From the NCBI RefSeq assembly GCF_900090235.1, contig NZ_LT607750.1, positions 4,889,001 to 4,953,000 on the forward strand: a stretch of 64,000 nt of DNA. Reading direction: 5' to 3'. The notes beneath the pieces are model-generated. The model was not told the DNA's origin. It did not search any database and worked only from the letters and a program-made list of their open reading frames with translations. Both the position numbers and the translations under genes were made by a program. The stretch's first letter is position 1. Every line of letters starts with the position of its first letter. Positions 8,872-19,817 of this stretch are shown piece after piece. The DNA comes from Micromonospora echinaurantiaca. Lineage in GTDB: Bacteria; Actinomycetota; Actinomycetes; Mycobacteriales; Micromonosporaceae.

Positions 8872-11133
8872 TCAGACCGCGCCGAGGACCGCGGCCTCCA
8901 GGCGGGCCCGGGTGTCGTCGTCCGGCCAGCCGCCGACCAGGTAGAACGCGTCCACCACGTCCCCGCCGAGGGTGGAGATGCGGGCGGCGCGCACCTGCGC
9001 GCCGGCCTCGTCGAGGGCGCCGGCCACCCGGTAGAGCAGGCCGGCCGCGTCGGCGGCGCGCAGCTCCAGCAGCACCGCGTCGGTGGCCGCCTCGCGGTGC
9101 CAGACCACCCGGGGCGCCGCCGCCGACCCGCGCGCGGCCAGCGCCCGGCCGCGCAGCCGCTGGGTCACCGAGACGTCCCCGGCCACCGCCCGGCGCAGGT
9201 CGCTGGCGAGCGCGATCGGATCGGGCGGCAGGCCGTAGCGCGGCTGCACCCGGCACTGCACCAGGGCCCGCCCGTCGACCGTGGTGGCGTCGGCGGAGAT
9301 CACCTCCAGCCGGTGCAGGGCCAGGCAGCCGGCCACCGTCGCGAGCAGGCCCCGCCGGTCCGCCGCGGCCACCGCCACCTGGTCCCCACTCAGGTGTACG
9401 ACCGGCAGCGGCCCGGCCACCAGCGCCGGGTCCGGGGCGGGCGGGGCGGGCAGCGCGCCGGTGTCCAGCGCGGTCCGGACCCGCCCGACCAGTTCGGCGA
9501 CCAGCCGGCCCTTCCAGTCCGACCAGGCGGCCGGCCCGGTGGCGGCGGCGTCGGCGCGGACCAGCGCGTGCAGCAGGTCGAGGGTGGCCGGATCGCCGAC
9601 CGCACCGGCCACCCCGGCGATGGTCTTCGGGTCGGCGAGGTCGCGCCGGGTGGCCACGTCGGGCAGCAGCAGGTGCAGCCGGACCAGCGTGCCGATCAGC
9701 GCCACCTCGGGCCCGGGCAGGCCGATCCGGGCGGCCACCGCCTCGGCGATCGGCGCGCCCACCGTGCTGTGGTCGCCGACCATCCCCTTGCCGATGTCGT
9801 GCAGCAGGGCGCCGAGCAGCAGCAGGTCGGGGCGTTCCACCTCGCGGGCGTACCGGCTGGCCTCGGCGGCGGTCTGCACCAGGTGCCGGTCGAGGGTGAA
9901 CCGGTGCACCGGGTTGTGCTGGGGCAGGCTGCGCAGCCGGGTCCACTCCGGCAGCCAGCCGTCCACCAGCCCGTACCGGTCGCAGGTCTCCCAGGCCGGC
10001 ACCAGCCCGGAGCCGGCGCCCAGCAGGGTGACCAGGGCGGCCCGGGCCTCGACCGGCCAGGGCGCCGGCAGCGGCGGGCAGTAGGCGGCCAGCCACTCGC
10101 AGGTGGCCCGGGCGATCGGCAGCCGGGTGGTGGCCGCCGCGGCGGCCACCCGCAGCGACAGGCTCGGGTCGGGGCGCGCCCCGATGGCGGTCCGGGCCAG
10201 CACCAGCTCGCCGTCGTGCTCCACCACGTCCCGGGCCACCGGCCGGCGCACCGGGCGCCCGTCGGCGCCCCGGCGGCGCCCGGACCGGAGTCGGTCCACC
10301 GCCCGGAAGGCGTCGTCCAGGGCGTGGCTGACGGTCCGGGCGTCACCGGCGACCCGGCGCAGCAGCGCGTCGCCGTCGTCCAGCCCGAGCAGCGCGGCGA
10401 CCCCGTCGCGTTCCTGCGCCACCAGCCGGTCCACCCGGCGGCCGACCTGCTGGTGCAGCGCGTCGCGGGTGTCCAGCAGCCGCAGGTGCGCGGCGCGGAC
10501 CGCGGGCCGCAGCGCGTCGGTGACACCGGCCAGCGCGATCGCCCGCAGGATGCCCACGTCGCGCAGCCCACCGGCGGCCTCCTTGAGGTCACCTTCGAGC
10601 AGGAAGGCCAGCTCGCCGTGGGCCTGCCAGCGGGCGGTGGTGGCCGCCCGCAACGCCGGCAGCTGGCGTACGGCGGTCCGCCGCCAGTGGTCGGCGGCGG
10701 ACCGGACCAGTGTCTCGGCGAGCGTGGCGTCCCCGGCCACCGGGCGGGCGTCGAGCAGCCCGAGGGCCACCTTCACGTCGTCCTGCGCCACCGACAGTGC
10801 CTCCGGCACGGTGCGCACGGAGTGGTCCAGCCGCAGCCCGGCGTCCCAGACCGGGTACCAGAGCGCGGCGGCCAGTTCGTCGACGCCCGGCACCCCGGCG
10901 TGCACCAGCACCAGGTCGAGGTCGCCGTAGGGGGCGCACTGCCGCCGTCCCAGCCCGCCGACGGCCAGCAGCGCCACCCCGTCCCGCGGCGGCAGCAGCG
11001 ACCGCAGCCAGCCGTCGTACGCCTCGGCCCGGGCCGCCCGGGCCGCGGCGCCGATCCCCCCGGGCACGCCGACGACCTCGTTGACCAGGTCCGCGTCGGT
11101 GCTGGACGCGTCCGGCCTGGTCAACGGGGTCAT
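8872..11133 (-). CDS. glnD: [Protein-PII] nucleotidyltransferase/hydrolase GlnD
   Basis: Modifies the PII protein in response to nitrogen status; in actinobacteria the modification is usually adenylylation. The 753-aa protein has a nucleotidyltransferase domain with GLGRRQCAPYGDLDLVLVH (metal-binding DxD, about residues 58-76), a PII-uridylyltransferase helical region, an HD hydrolase motif (LLLGALLHDIGKG, about 430), and two C-terminal ACT domains (about 585-650 and 680-750) that sense glutamine. It is the last gene of amtB-glnB-glnD, 16 bp after glnB. No Shine-Dalgarno is evident; coupling to glnB is likely. Confidence 0.95.
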   Translation of the reverse strand: MTPLTRPDASSTDADLVNEVVGVPGGIGAAARAARAEAYDGWLRSLLPPRDGVALLAVGGLGRRQCAPYGDLDLVLVHAGVPGVDELAAALWYPVWDAGLRLDHSVRTVPEALSVAQDDVKVALGLLDARPVAGDATLAETLVRSAADHWRRTAVRQLPALRAATTARWQAHGELAFLLEGDLKEAAGGLRDVGILRAIALAGVTDALRPAVRAAHLRLLDTRDALHQQVGRRVDRLVAQERDGVAALLGLDDGDALLRRVAGDARTVSHALDDAFRAVDRLRSGRRRGADGRPVRRPVARDVVEHDGELVLARTAIGARPDPSLSLRVAAAAATTRLPIARATCEWLAAYCPPLPAPWPVEARAALVTLLGAGSGLVPAWETCDRYGLVDGWLPEWTRLRSLPQHNPVHRFTLDRHLVQTAAEASRYAREVERPDLLLLGALLHDIGKGMVGDHSTVGAPIAEAVAARIGLPGPEVALIGTLVRLHLLLPDVATRRDLADPKTIAGVAGAVGDPATLDLLHALVRADAAATGPAAWSDWKGRLVAELVGRVRTALDTGALPAPPAPDPALVAGPLPVVHLSGDQVAVAAADRRGLLATVAGCLALHRLEVISADATTVDGRALVQCRVQPRYGLPPDPIALASDLRRAVAGDVSVTQRLRGRALAARGSAAAPRVVWHREAATDAVLLELRAADAAGLLYRVAGALDEAGAQVRAARISTLGGDVVDAFYLVGGWPDDDTRARLEAAVLGAV

Positions 11134-11149
11134 GTCGGTCGGTGCGTGA

Positions 11150-12935
<1,786 letters not shown>

Positions 12936-13025
12936 GCTGGCCTCCTAACGGTGAAGTTCCCTCCTTCACGGCTTCCGGGGCAGCGTCGCCCGTACGCCGG
13001 ATGCGCGGAAGCCTCGCCGCTGGCT

Positions 13026-13085
13026 GTTTCCTCCAGCGTCACCCGTCGATTTCCGTACGGTGACGGCTTGTTTCGGACGTGTGAA
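13026..13085 (-). promoter_or_regulatory. GlnR operator array upstream of amtB
   Basis: Reading the minus strand: TTCAC-n6-GAAAC-n5-GTCAC-n6-GAAAT-n6-GTGAC-n7-GAAAC. This matches the actinobacterial GlnR pattern gTnAC-n6-GAAAC, here as three a/b half-site pairs instead of the usual two. It predicts nitrogen-limitation control of amtB-glnB-glnD by GlnR, whose own gene is outside the window. Confidence 0.85.
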
Positions 13086-13145
13086 GAGAACCTCACCGCC
13101 GAGGCGGACGGCGGGAACGAGCCGGGGCGAAAGCGGCCGAACCGG

Positions 13146-13934
13146 TCAGCGGAGGGCGTACTCCAGGGCGTGCCGCTCGTAGTCGAGCAGCCGCAGGTCG
13201 CGCATCGGCCGGCGCAGGTGGCCCTTGTGCACGATCCGGACGAACGCCGGCTCGCCGGCCGCGGCCATCCGGCGGATCCCCTCCACGTGGTCGACGATCC
13301 GCTTGCGGATGGTCCGGATCAGCCGGTGCCGGTCCCGCGGGATCAGCCCGTACGCGTCGGCGAAGAGGCGCAGCCGGCGCGGCCGGTCCGGGTGCTTCCA
13401 GCCGAGCGTGATCGAGTCCCGGTCGGAGAAGATCGGCACCCAGGTCCAGGCTGCGTACGCCACGTCGTAGATCCGCGCGCCGGGCGAGGCCAGGTCGAAG
13501 TCGATCAGCCCGAGGGTGCCGTCCGGCCGCCAGATCACGTTGTGCGGAGCGGCGTCGTGGTGGCAGATCACCTCGGTGTCCGGCGGCGGCGGCCCGAACG
13601 AGCGCCAGACCGCCCCCGGCGGCGGGACGAAGCCGTACTGGGCGTCGTGGAACATCCGCAGCATGGTGGCGACGGTCACCAGCGCCTCGTCGGTGACCCA
13701 GTGCGGGGCCAGCGGGTACTCCCCGCACTCCCCCTCCAGGTACGACAGCACCTCGCGGTTGCGCTCGTCCATGCCGAGGGCGCGGGGGGCGCCGGTGAAG
13801 CCGACGTACTCCAGGTGCCGCAGCAGGGCGTGCACGCTCGGCGTCCACGGCCCGGCGTTGCGCCGCACCGTGTCGCCGACCCGGACCACGGTGCTGACGT
13901 TCCCGCCGTGCAGCGGGATCTCCTGCGAAGTCAC
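13146..13934 (-). CDS. Aminoglycoside-phosphotransferase-fold kinase
   Basis: A 262-aa APH/choline-kinase-fold phosphotransferase. The catalytic loop is CHHDAAPHNVIW (His-x-Asp-x4-Asn, about residues 140-151) and the metal-binding motif is LIDFDLA. The N lobe carries GNVSTVVRVGDTVRR. The substrate is unknown; relatives phosphorylate aminoglycosides, macrolides, homoserine or choline. I chose the GTG at 13934 (VTSQEIPLHGG) because GGGAGA precedes it; an earlier GTG at 14009 would add 25 residues without a ribosome-binding site. It lies just after ftsY on the same strand. Confidence 0.85.
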   Translation of the reverse strand: MTSQEIPLHGGNVSTVVRVGDTVRRNAGPWTPSVHALLRHLEYVGFTGAPRALGMDERNREVLSYLEGECGEYPLAPHWVTDEALVTVATMLRMFHDAQYGFVPPPGAVWRSFGPPPPDTEVICHHDAAPHNVIWRPDGTLGLIDFDLASPGARIYDVAYAAWTWVPIFSDRDSITLGWKHPDRPRRLRLFADAYGLIPRDRHRLIRTIRKRIVDHVEGIRRMAAAGEPAFVRIVHKGHLRRPMRDLRLLDYERHALEYALR

Positions 13935-14016
13935 GTACGGTCTCCCGAGGCGTGGCGCCGGGTGGCTGGGGTCGCGCCACCCCGCGTAGGCGCGATCGTC
14001 AGTCGTCACTTCGAGG

Positions 14017-15204
14017 TTACGCGTCCCGTCCGGGGGCTTCAGTGCCCAGCAGCGCATCGACGAACTGCGCGGGGTCGAACGGGGCCAGGTCGTCCGGCCC
14101 TTCGCCGAGCCCGACCAGCTTCACCGGGATGCCCAGCTTGCGCTGCACGGCGATCACGATGCCGCCCTTGGCGGTGCCGTCGAGCTTGGTCAGCGCGACG
14201 CCGGTCACGTTGACCACCTCGGTGAAGACCCGCGCCTGCTCCAGGCCGTTCTGCCCGGTGGTGGCGTCCAGGATCAGGATGGTCTCGTCGATCGGGCCGT
14301 GCTTCTCCACCACCCGCTTGACCTTGCCGAGCTCGTCCATCAGGCCGACCTTGTTCTGCAGCCGCCCGGCGGTGTCGATCAGCACGGTGTCCACGCCGGC
14401 GTCGATCCCCCGCTTGACCGCGTCGAAGGCGACGCTGGCCGGGTCGGCCCCCTCCGGGCCGCGGACGGTCTCCGCGCCGACCCGGCCGGCCCAGGTCTCC
14501 AGCTGGTCGGCGGCGGCGGCCCGGAAGGTGTCGGCCGCGCCGAGGATGACGCTGCGGCCGTCGGCGACCAGCACCCGGGCGATCTTGCCGCAGGTGGTGG
14601 TCTTGCCGGCGCCGTTGACGCCGACCACCAGCAGCACCGCCGGCGCGCCGAGCTTGGGCGCGGTGTGCAGGGAGCGGTCCAGCGTCGGGTCCAGGGCGTT
14701 GACCAGCTCGGCGGCGAGCAGGGCGCGCAGTTCCTCGCCGGAGCGGGTGCCGAGCACCCGGGTGCGCTCGCGCAGCCGGTCGACGATCTCGCGGGTGGCG
14801 TCGATGCCGACGTCGGCGGTGATCAGGCTGTCCTCGATCTCCTCCCAGGCGTCCTCGTCGAGCCGGTCCCGGCTGAGCAGGCCGAGCAGGCTCTTGCCGA
14901 AGACGTTCTGCGAGCGGGACAGCCGGGAGCGCAGCCGGACCAACCGCCCGGCGGTCGGCTCGGGCACCTCCAGCACCGGCGCCGGGGCCTCGACGACCGG
15001 CGGCTCCACCAGGATGCCGGTGGCCAGATCGGCCTCCGGTGCCTCCACCGGTGGGCCGGCCAGGTCCTCCTCCGCCCGGGTCCGCACCTCCTCCTTCGGC
15101 AGCGGCGGCGCCGGCCGCCGGCGCAGCCGCGGCACGACCAGCCCGATGGCACCGAGGATCAGCACGCCGAGCAGGGCGAGGGCGATGAGGAGGTATTCCG
15201 TCAT
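14017..15204 (-). CDS. ftsY: Signal recognition particle receptor FtsY
   Basis: SRP receptor GTPase that delivers Ffh-ribosome complexes to SecYEG. Unlike the E. coli protein, it begins with a transmembrane helix (MTEYLLIALALLGVLILGAI), then an acidic/proline linker (about 30-90), N domain and G domain. G1 is GVNGAGKTT (195-203); other motifs are DTFRAAAADQL, DTAGRLQNK and TKLDGTAKGG. AGGA lies 7 nt before the ATG. The PhoD gene upstream is divergent. Confidence 0.97.
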   Translation of the reverse strand: MTEYLLIALALLGVLILGAIGLVVPRLRRRPAPPLPKEEVRTRAEEDLAGPPVEAPEADLATGILVEPPVVEAPAPVLEVPEPTAGRLVRLRSRLSRSQNVFGKSLLGLLSRDRLDEDAWEEIEDSLITADVGIDATREIVDRLRERTRVLGTRSGEELRALLAAELVNALDPTLDRSLHTAPKLGAPAVLLVVGVNGAGKTTTCGKIARVLVADGRSVILGAADTFRAAAADQLETWAGRVGAETVRGPEGADPASVAFDAVKRGIDAGVDTVLIDTAGRLQNKVGLMDELGKVKRVVEKHGPIDETILILDATTGQNGLEQARVFTEVVNVTGVALTKLDGTAKGGIVIAVQRKLGIPVKLVGLGEGPDDLAPFDPAQFVDALLGTEAPGRDA

Positions 15205-15353
15205 GCCGAAATCCTGTCAGATGGCGGCGACGGCGTCCCAGCCACCGCACCCCGCGGGCCACATCCGCCGGCGGTAGGCTCGGCCGCAGCCAGCAGTGGT
15301 GCGACCGCCGGCGGGGTAGTAAAGAAGAAGTCCGCTCACCTCGGAGGTCCACC

Positions 15354-17066
15354 ATGCCCGCGGCACACCTGCTCATCGGCCCCCTGCTGCGGCGGGTCGT
15401 CGGCACGCGGGCCACCGTCTGGGTCGAGACCAGCGCGCCCGCCGTGGTCACCGTCCGCACGGCCGACGGCGCCACCGGCACCGCGCCCACCTTCTCCGCG
15501 TACGACCACCACTACGCACTGGTGGTGGTGGAGGGGCTCACCCCGGACCGGTCGACCCGCTACGAGGTGCTGATCGACGGCGAGGTCGCCTGGCCGGTGC
15601 CGGACAGCGGCTTCCCGCCCAGCGTGATCCGCACCCGGGCGGCGGACGACCGGGAGCAGCCGGTCCGGCTGATCTTCGGCTCCTGCCGGGAGACCACCCA
15701 GCACGCCACCACCCGGCGGCTGCCGCCGGACGCGCTGGACGCGTACGCCCGGCGGTTGATGGCCGACCCGGACCCGGCCGCGTTGCCCGACCTGCTGGTG
15801 CTCCTCGGCGACCAGGTGTACGCGGACGTGACCTCGCCCACGGTGCGCCGGCTGCTGAAGCGGCGCCGGCAGCGGCCCAAGGACGCCCCCAGCGACCAGG
15901 TGGTGAGCTTCGACGAGTACACCAAGCTCTACCTGGAGTCCTGGCGGGACCCGGAGATCCGTTGGCTGCTCTCCACCGTGCCGAGCGTGATGATCTTCGA
16001 CGACCACGAGATCATCGACGACTGGAACACCTCCGCGTCGTGGCGGACGGACGCCCGACGGCAGCCCTGGTGGGCGGAGCGGATCGGCAGCGGGCTCGCC
16101 TCCTACTGGGTCTACCAGCACCTGGGCAACCTCTCCCCGGACGAGATCGCCGCCGACCCGGTCTTCGCCAAGGTGACCGCCGCCGAGGACGCCACCGGCG
16201 TGCTGCGCGAATTCGGGCACCGGGTCGACCAGGAGAGCGACCTGGCGCACGACACCGAGCGCTGGCGCGCGGTGCAGTACCAGTGGAGCTACGCGCTCGA
16301 CCTGGGCCGGACCCGGCTGGTGATGCTGGACAACCGGTGCAGCCGGGTGCTGGAGCCGGGCCAGCGCGCGATGCTGCCGCCGGGCGAGTGGTCCTGGTTC
16401 CTCGACCAGGCGCACGGCGTCTACGACCACCTGGTGGTGGGGTCCTCGCTGCCCTGGCTGCTGCCGCCGGGCATCCACCACGTGGAGTCCTGGAACGAGA
16501 AGTTGGCCGACTCCCGCCGGCGCTGGGTGGCCAACCTGTCGGAGAAGCTGCGCCGCGGGCTCGACCTGGAGCACTGGGCGGCGTTCCGCCGTTCGTTCGA
16601 GGCGCTCGGCGCGCTCTTCGCCCGGCTCGGCAGCGGCACCCCGGGCACCACCGGGGACCGGGTCGGCGCCGGTCCGGCGTACGCGCCGCCCGCCTCGATC
16701 AGCGTGCTCTCCGGTGACGTGCACCACTCGTACGTGGCCCGGGCCCGGTTCGACGACCCGGCGGTGGCCACCCCGGTGCACCAGCTCACCTGCTCCCCCA
16801 TCCACAACCAGGTGCCGGCCGGGATCCGCCCGCTGATGCGGCTGGGCTGGTCGTCCGGGCCGGCCGGGGCCACCCGGGCGCTGGCCCGCTCGGCCGGGGT
16901 ACGCCGCCCGGCGCTGCGCTGGCGGAAGCTGGCCGGGCCGTACTTCGGCAACGCGGTGGCCACCCTGGTGCACCGGGGCCGGACGGCCGACGTGACCATC
17001 GAGGGCACCACCAGCGACGGGCACCTGCGGCCGGTGATGCGGCGGCGGCTCACCGACGCCGCTTGA
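15354..17066 (+). CDS. PhoD-like metallophosphatase
   Basis: A 570-aa alkaline phosphatase D-type hydrolase. An N-terminal Fn3-like domain (about 1-95, RATVWVETSAPAVVTV) precedes the metallophosphatase core: FGSCRETT, LLVLLGDQVYAD, IFDDHEIIDDWN and LSGDVHHSY hold the metal ligands. There is no signal peptide, so it probably acts in the cytoplasm, unlike secreted Tat-exported PhoD. The substrate (phosphodiester or phosphomonoester) is not predictable. GGAGG precedes the ATG; a TAGGCT -10-like box sits at 15275-15280. It is transcribed alone, with the marR gene 22 bp downstream. Confidence 0.88.
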   Translation: MPAAHLLIGPLLRRVVGTRATVWVETSAPAVVTVRTADGATGTAPTFSAYDHHYALVVVEGLTPDRSTRYEVLIDGEVAWPVPDSGFPPSVIRTRAADDREQPVRLIFGSCRETTQHATTRRLPPDALDAYARRLMADPDPAALPDLLVLLGDQVYADVTSPTVRRLLKRRRQRPKDAPSDQVVSFDEYTKLYLESWRDPEIRWLLSTVPSVMIFDDHEIIDDWNTSASWRTDARRQPWWAERIGSGLASYWVYQHLGNLSPDEIAADPVFAKVTAAEDATGVLREFGHRVDQESDLAHDTERWRAVQYQWSYALDLGRTRLVMLDNRCSRVLEPGQRAMLPPGEWSWFLDQAHGVYDHLVVGSSLPWLLPPGIHHVESWNEKLADSRRRWVANLSEKLRRGLDLEHWAAFRRSFEALGALFARLGSGTPGTTGDRVGAGPAYAPPASISVLSGDVHHSYVARARFDDPAVATPVHQLTCSPIHNQVPAGIRPLMRLGWSSGPAGATRALARSAGVRRPALRWRKLAGPYFGNAVATLVHRGRTADVTIEGTTSDGHLRPVMRRRLTDAA

Positions 17067-17075
17067 TGGCGGCCG

Positions 17076-17081
17076 TACCCT
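17076..17081 (+). promoter_or_regulatory. -10 box of a leaderless promoter (marR)
   Basis: TACCCT ends 7 nt before the GTG at 17089, and no Shine-Dalgarno lies between, the geometry of a leaderless actinobacterial transcript. Confidence 0.45.
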
Positions 17082-17088
17082 CTACGGC

Positions 17089-17529
17089 GTGGACGACGAG
17101 CTTCCGGAGCCGCTGCGGGCGGTCGAGCACGAGCTGACCGTGCTGCTGCGCCGCGGGCGCGCGGTGTCCTGGGAGATCGCCCGGGAGGTGCACCCCAACC
17201 TGGAGCCGAACGCGTACGGCCTGCTGCTCTGGCTGCGCCGCTGCGACTCGATCCGGCTCACCGACCTGGCCGCCCGGCTCGGCATCGGCAAGGGCACGCT
17301 GAGCCGGCAGATCAACGGGCTGGAGTCGCTGGGCCTGGTCCGCCGCGACCCGGACCCGACCGACCGGCGGGCCGCCCAGCTCAGCCTGACCGAGCAGGGG
17401 CGGCAGCGGTTCGACGCGGCCCGGTCGGCCCGACTGCGGCAGTTCCGCCGGACGCTGGAGGACTGGCCGACCCGGGACGTCGAGGAGTTCGCCCGGCTGC
17501 TGAGCCGGTTCAACGAGATCCCGCTCTGA
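17089..17529 (+). CDS. MarR-family transcriptional regulator
   Basis: A 146-aa winged-helix regulator. The DNA-binding core (about 55-105) reads RLTDLAARLGIGKGTLSRQINGLESLGLV, followed by the wing RRDPDPTDRRAAQLSLTEQG. It sits directly upstream of an MFS exporter and UspA gene on the same strand, with two palindromic operators in the gap (17571-17613). The natural reading is a local repressor of the exporter, released by a small hydrophobic compound. The GTG start seems leaderless. Confidence 0.92.
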   Translation: MDDELPEPLRAVEHELTVLLRRGRAVSWEIAREVHPNLEPNAYGLLLWLRRCDSIRLTDLAARLGIGKGTLSRQINGLESLGLVRRDPDPTDRRAAQLSLTEQGRQRFDAARSARLRQFRRTLEDWPTRDVEEFARLLSRFNEIPL

Positions 17530-17570
17530 ACTGACCCCGCCGGCCGGGAACAAAGCCTCGTAGGGCAGAG

Positions 17571-17613
17571 TTGTTGCTCTAGGCAACAAAGGCATACGGT
17601 TGCCCGGGGCAAC
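17571..17613 (+). promoter_or_regulatory. Paired MarR operators overlapping the MFS promoter
   Basis: Two palindromes of the same design, GTTGC-N5-GCAAC: TTGTTGCTCTAGGCAACAA (17571-17589) and GTTGCCCGGGGCAAC (17599-17613), centred 26 bp apart. A -35-like TTGTTG (17571-17576) and a -10-like CATACG (17593-17598) overlap them. This is what repression of the exporter by the upstream MarR protein would look like. Confidence 0.75.
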
Positions 17614-17654
17614 GCCCGCCAGACTCCCTCGACTTCCTGCCGGAGGCAGCCACG

Positions 17655-19274
17655 ATGAGCTCCGCGCCAGCGCCCGCCCGGGCGACCGCCGTCGACATGA
17701 CCCACCGGCAGGTGCTGGAGGCCCTCTCCGGCCTGCTGCTGGGCATGTTCGTCGCGATCCTCTCCGGCACCGTCGTCTCGAACGCCCTGCCGAGGATCAT
17801 CACCGAGCTGGGCGGCGGCCAGTCCGCGTACACCTGGGTGGTCACCGCGGCGCTGCTCGCGACCACCGCGACCACCCCGATCTGGGGCAAGCTGGCCGAC
17901 CTGACCAACAAGAAGGTCCTGGTCCAGGTCGCCCTGCTGATCTACGTGGTCAGCTCGGTGCTGGCCGGGCTCGCGCAGGACACCGGGCAGCTGATCGCCT
18001 GCCGGGTGCTCCAGGGCGTCGGGGCCGGCGGCCTCACCGCGCTGGCCCAGGTGATCATGGCCACCATCATCGCCCCGCGCGAACGCGGCCGGTACAGCGG
18101 CTACCTCGGCGCGGTGATGGCGGTGGGCACCATCGGCGGCCCGCTGATCGGCGGTGTGATCGTGGACACCTCCTGGCTCGGCTGGCGCTGGTGCTTCTAC
18201 GTCGGCGTGCCGTTCGCCCTCGCCGCGCTGGTGGTGCTGCAGAAGACCCTGCGGCTGCCGGTGACCAAGCGGAAGGCGACCATCGACTGGTGGGGCGCCA
18301 CGCTGATCACCGCCGCCGTCTCGCTGCTGCTGATCTGGGTGTCGCTGGCCGGCGACTCCTTCGCCTGGGGTTCCTGGCAGACCGCCGCCATGGTGGCCGG
18401 TGCGCTCCTGCTCGGCGCGCTGGCGATCCGGGTCGAGCAGCGGGCCGCCGAGCCGATGATCCCGCCGCACCTGTTCCGGTCCCGGACGATCACCCTGGCC
18501 ACCGTCGCCAGCATCGCGGTCGGCGTCGGCATGTTCGGCGCCTCGGTCTTCCTCAGCCAGTACTTCCAGATCAGCCGGGGGCAGAGCCCGACCATGTCCG
18601 GCCTGATGACCCTGCCGATGATCCTCGGCCTGCTGATCTCCTCCACGGTCACCGGGCGGCTGATCACCCGCACCGGCCGCTGGAAGCGCTACCTGGTCGC
18701 CGGCACGGCGCTGCTCACCGTCGGCTTCGCGCTGATGGGCACGCTCCGCGCCGACACCAGCTTCGTCCTGCTCGCCGGCTACATGGCGGTGATCGGCGTC
18801 GGGCTCGGCATGAGCATGCAGAACCTGGTGCTCGCGGTGCAGAACACCGTCGGCACGCACGAGCTGGGGGCGGCCAGCTCGGTGGTCGCCTTCTTCCGCA
18901 GCCTCGGCGGCGCGGTGGGCGTGGCCGCGCTCGGCGCGGTGCTCGCCCACAAGGTCAACGACTACCTCGTGGAGGGGCTGACCGCGCTGGGCATCCCCAC
19001 CTCCCGCTCGGGCAGCGGCGGCGCGCTGCCGGACGTGCACACCCTGCCGGCACCGGTCCGGGCCGTGGTGGAGAGCGCGTACGGCCACGCGGCCGGGGAC
19101 ATCTTCCTGGTCGCCGCCCCGTTCGGGCTGATCGCCCTGATCGCTGTCTGTTTCATCCGGGAGGTGCCGCTGCGCCGGCACACCGGCGACCCGGTCGCCG
19201 CCGAGATCGAGCAAGAATCGACGGTGGCGGCCGGCGCCGGAGCCGCCGTGATCAAGACCGGAGAACGGAGCTGA
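17655..19274 (+). CDS. MFS drug exporter, DHA2 (EmrB/QacA) family
   Basis: A 539-aa proton-driven exporter with about 14 predicted transmembrane helices. The conserved stretches are ALPRIITELGGGQSAYTWVV, the motif A-like GKLADLTNKKVLVQ, and motif C-like GGLTALAQVIMA. GGAGG precedes the ATG. It lies behind marR and paired palindromic operators and 1 nt before a uspA gene, which suggests an inducible resistance or metabolite-efflux cassette. The substrate is unknown. Confidence 0.93.
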   Translation: MSSAPAPARATAVDMTHRQVLEALSGLLLGMFVAILSGTVVSNALPRIITELGGGQSAYTWVVTAALLATTATTPIWGKLADLTNKKVLVQVALLIYVVSSVLAGLAQDTGQLIACRVLQGVGAGGLTALAQVIMATIIAPRERGRYSGYLGAVMAVGTIGGPLIGGVIVDTSWLGWRWCFYVGVPFALAALVVLQKTLRLPVTKRKATIDWWGATLITAAVSLLLIWVSLAGDSFAWGSWQTAAMVAGALLLGALAIRVEQRAAEPMIPPHLFRSRTITLATVASIAVGVGMFGASVFLSQYFQISRGQSPTMSGLMTLPMILGLLISSTVTGRLITRTGRWKRYLVAGTALLTVGFALMGTLRADTSFVLLAGYMAVIGVGLGMSMQNLVLAVQNTVGTHELGAASSVVAFFRSLGGAVGVAALGAVLAHKVNDYLVEGLTALGIPTSRSGSGGALPDVHTLPAPVRAVVESAYGHAAGDIFLVAAPFGLIALIAVCFIREVPLRRHTGDPVAAEIEQESTVAAGAGAAVIKTGERS

Positions 19275-19275
19275 C

Positions 19276-19773
19276 GTGACCGTCGACGCCCCTCGGGAAC
19301 GGGAGGACTACGGCCCCCGCACCCGTCCGCTGCCCTTCGAACGGGGCACGGACGGGCCCCGGGTGGTGCTGGTGGGCGTGGACGGCACCCGAACCTCCGA
19401 GCGGGCCGGCTGGTACGCGGCCGGCCTCGCCCGTCGGCAGGGTGCCGCCCTGGTGGTGGTGCACGTGCGCGCCAACGCCGGGTTCACCGCCCTGGTTCCC
19501 GGGGTGGACGCCGGCGCGCTGGAACGCTGCCACGACGAGCTGACCGAGGAGCTGCGCCGGGAGTGCCGGCGCGGCGCCGAGGAGCTGGGGCTGCCGGTGA
19601 CCTTCGTGTGCCGGCGCGGTGACGCGTACACCGAACTGCGGGCGGCGGCCGACGAGTTCCGGGCGGACCTGGTGGTGGTCGGCGCGTCCGAGCAGGCCGG
19701 GCACCGGCTGGTCGGCTCGGTCGCCACCCGCCTGGTCCGCGCCGGCCGCTGGCCGGTCGTCGTGGTGCCCTGA
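19276..19773 (+). CDS. Universal stress protein (UspA family)
   Basis: A 165-aa alpha/beta nucleotide-binding protein. Residues 33-45 give the strand and loop VVLVGVDGTRTSER. The ATP-loop region near the end reads VVVGASEQAGHRLVGSVATRLV then VVVVP, close to the G-2x-G-9x-G-[ST] pattern. The GTG lies 1 nt after the exporter's stop, with GGAG upstream, so it is co-transcribed and probably under the same MarR control. Its role with the exporter is unknown. Confidence 0.88.
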   Translation: MTVDAPREREDYGPRTRPLPFERGTDGPRVVLVGVDGTRTSERAGWYAAGLARRQGAALVVVHVRANAGFTALVPGVDAGALERCHDELTEELRRECRRGAEELGLPVTFVCRRGDAYTELRAAADEFRADLVVVGASEQAGHRLVGSVATRLVRAGRWPVVVVP

Positions 19774-19817
19774 TATCCGGTCGCCGGTTGTCGGGGGCAC
19801 AGAGCAGGATGGCCGGC

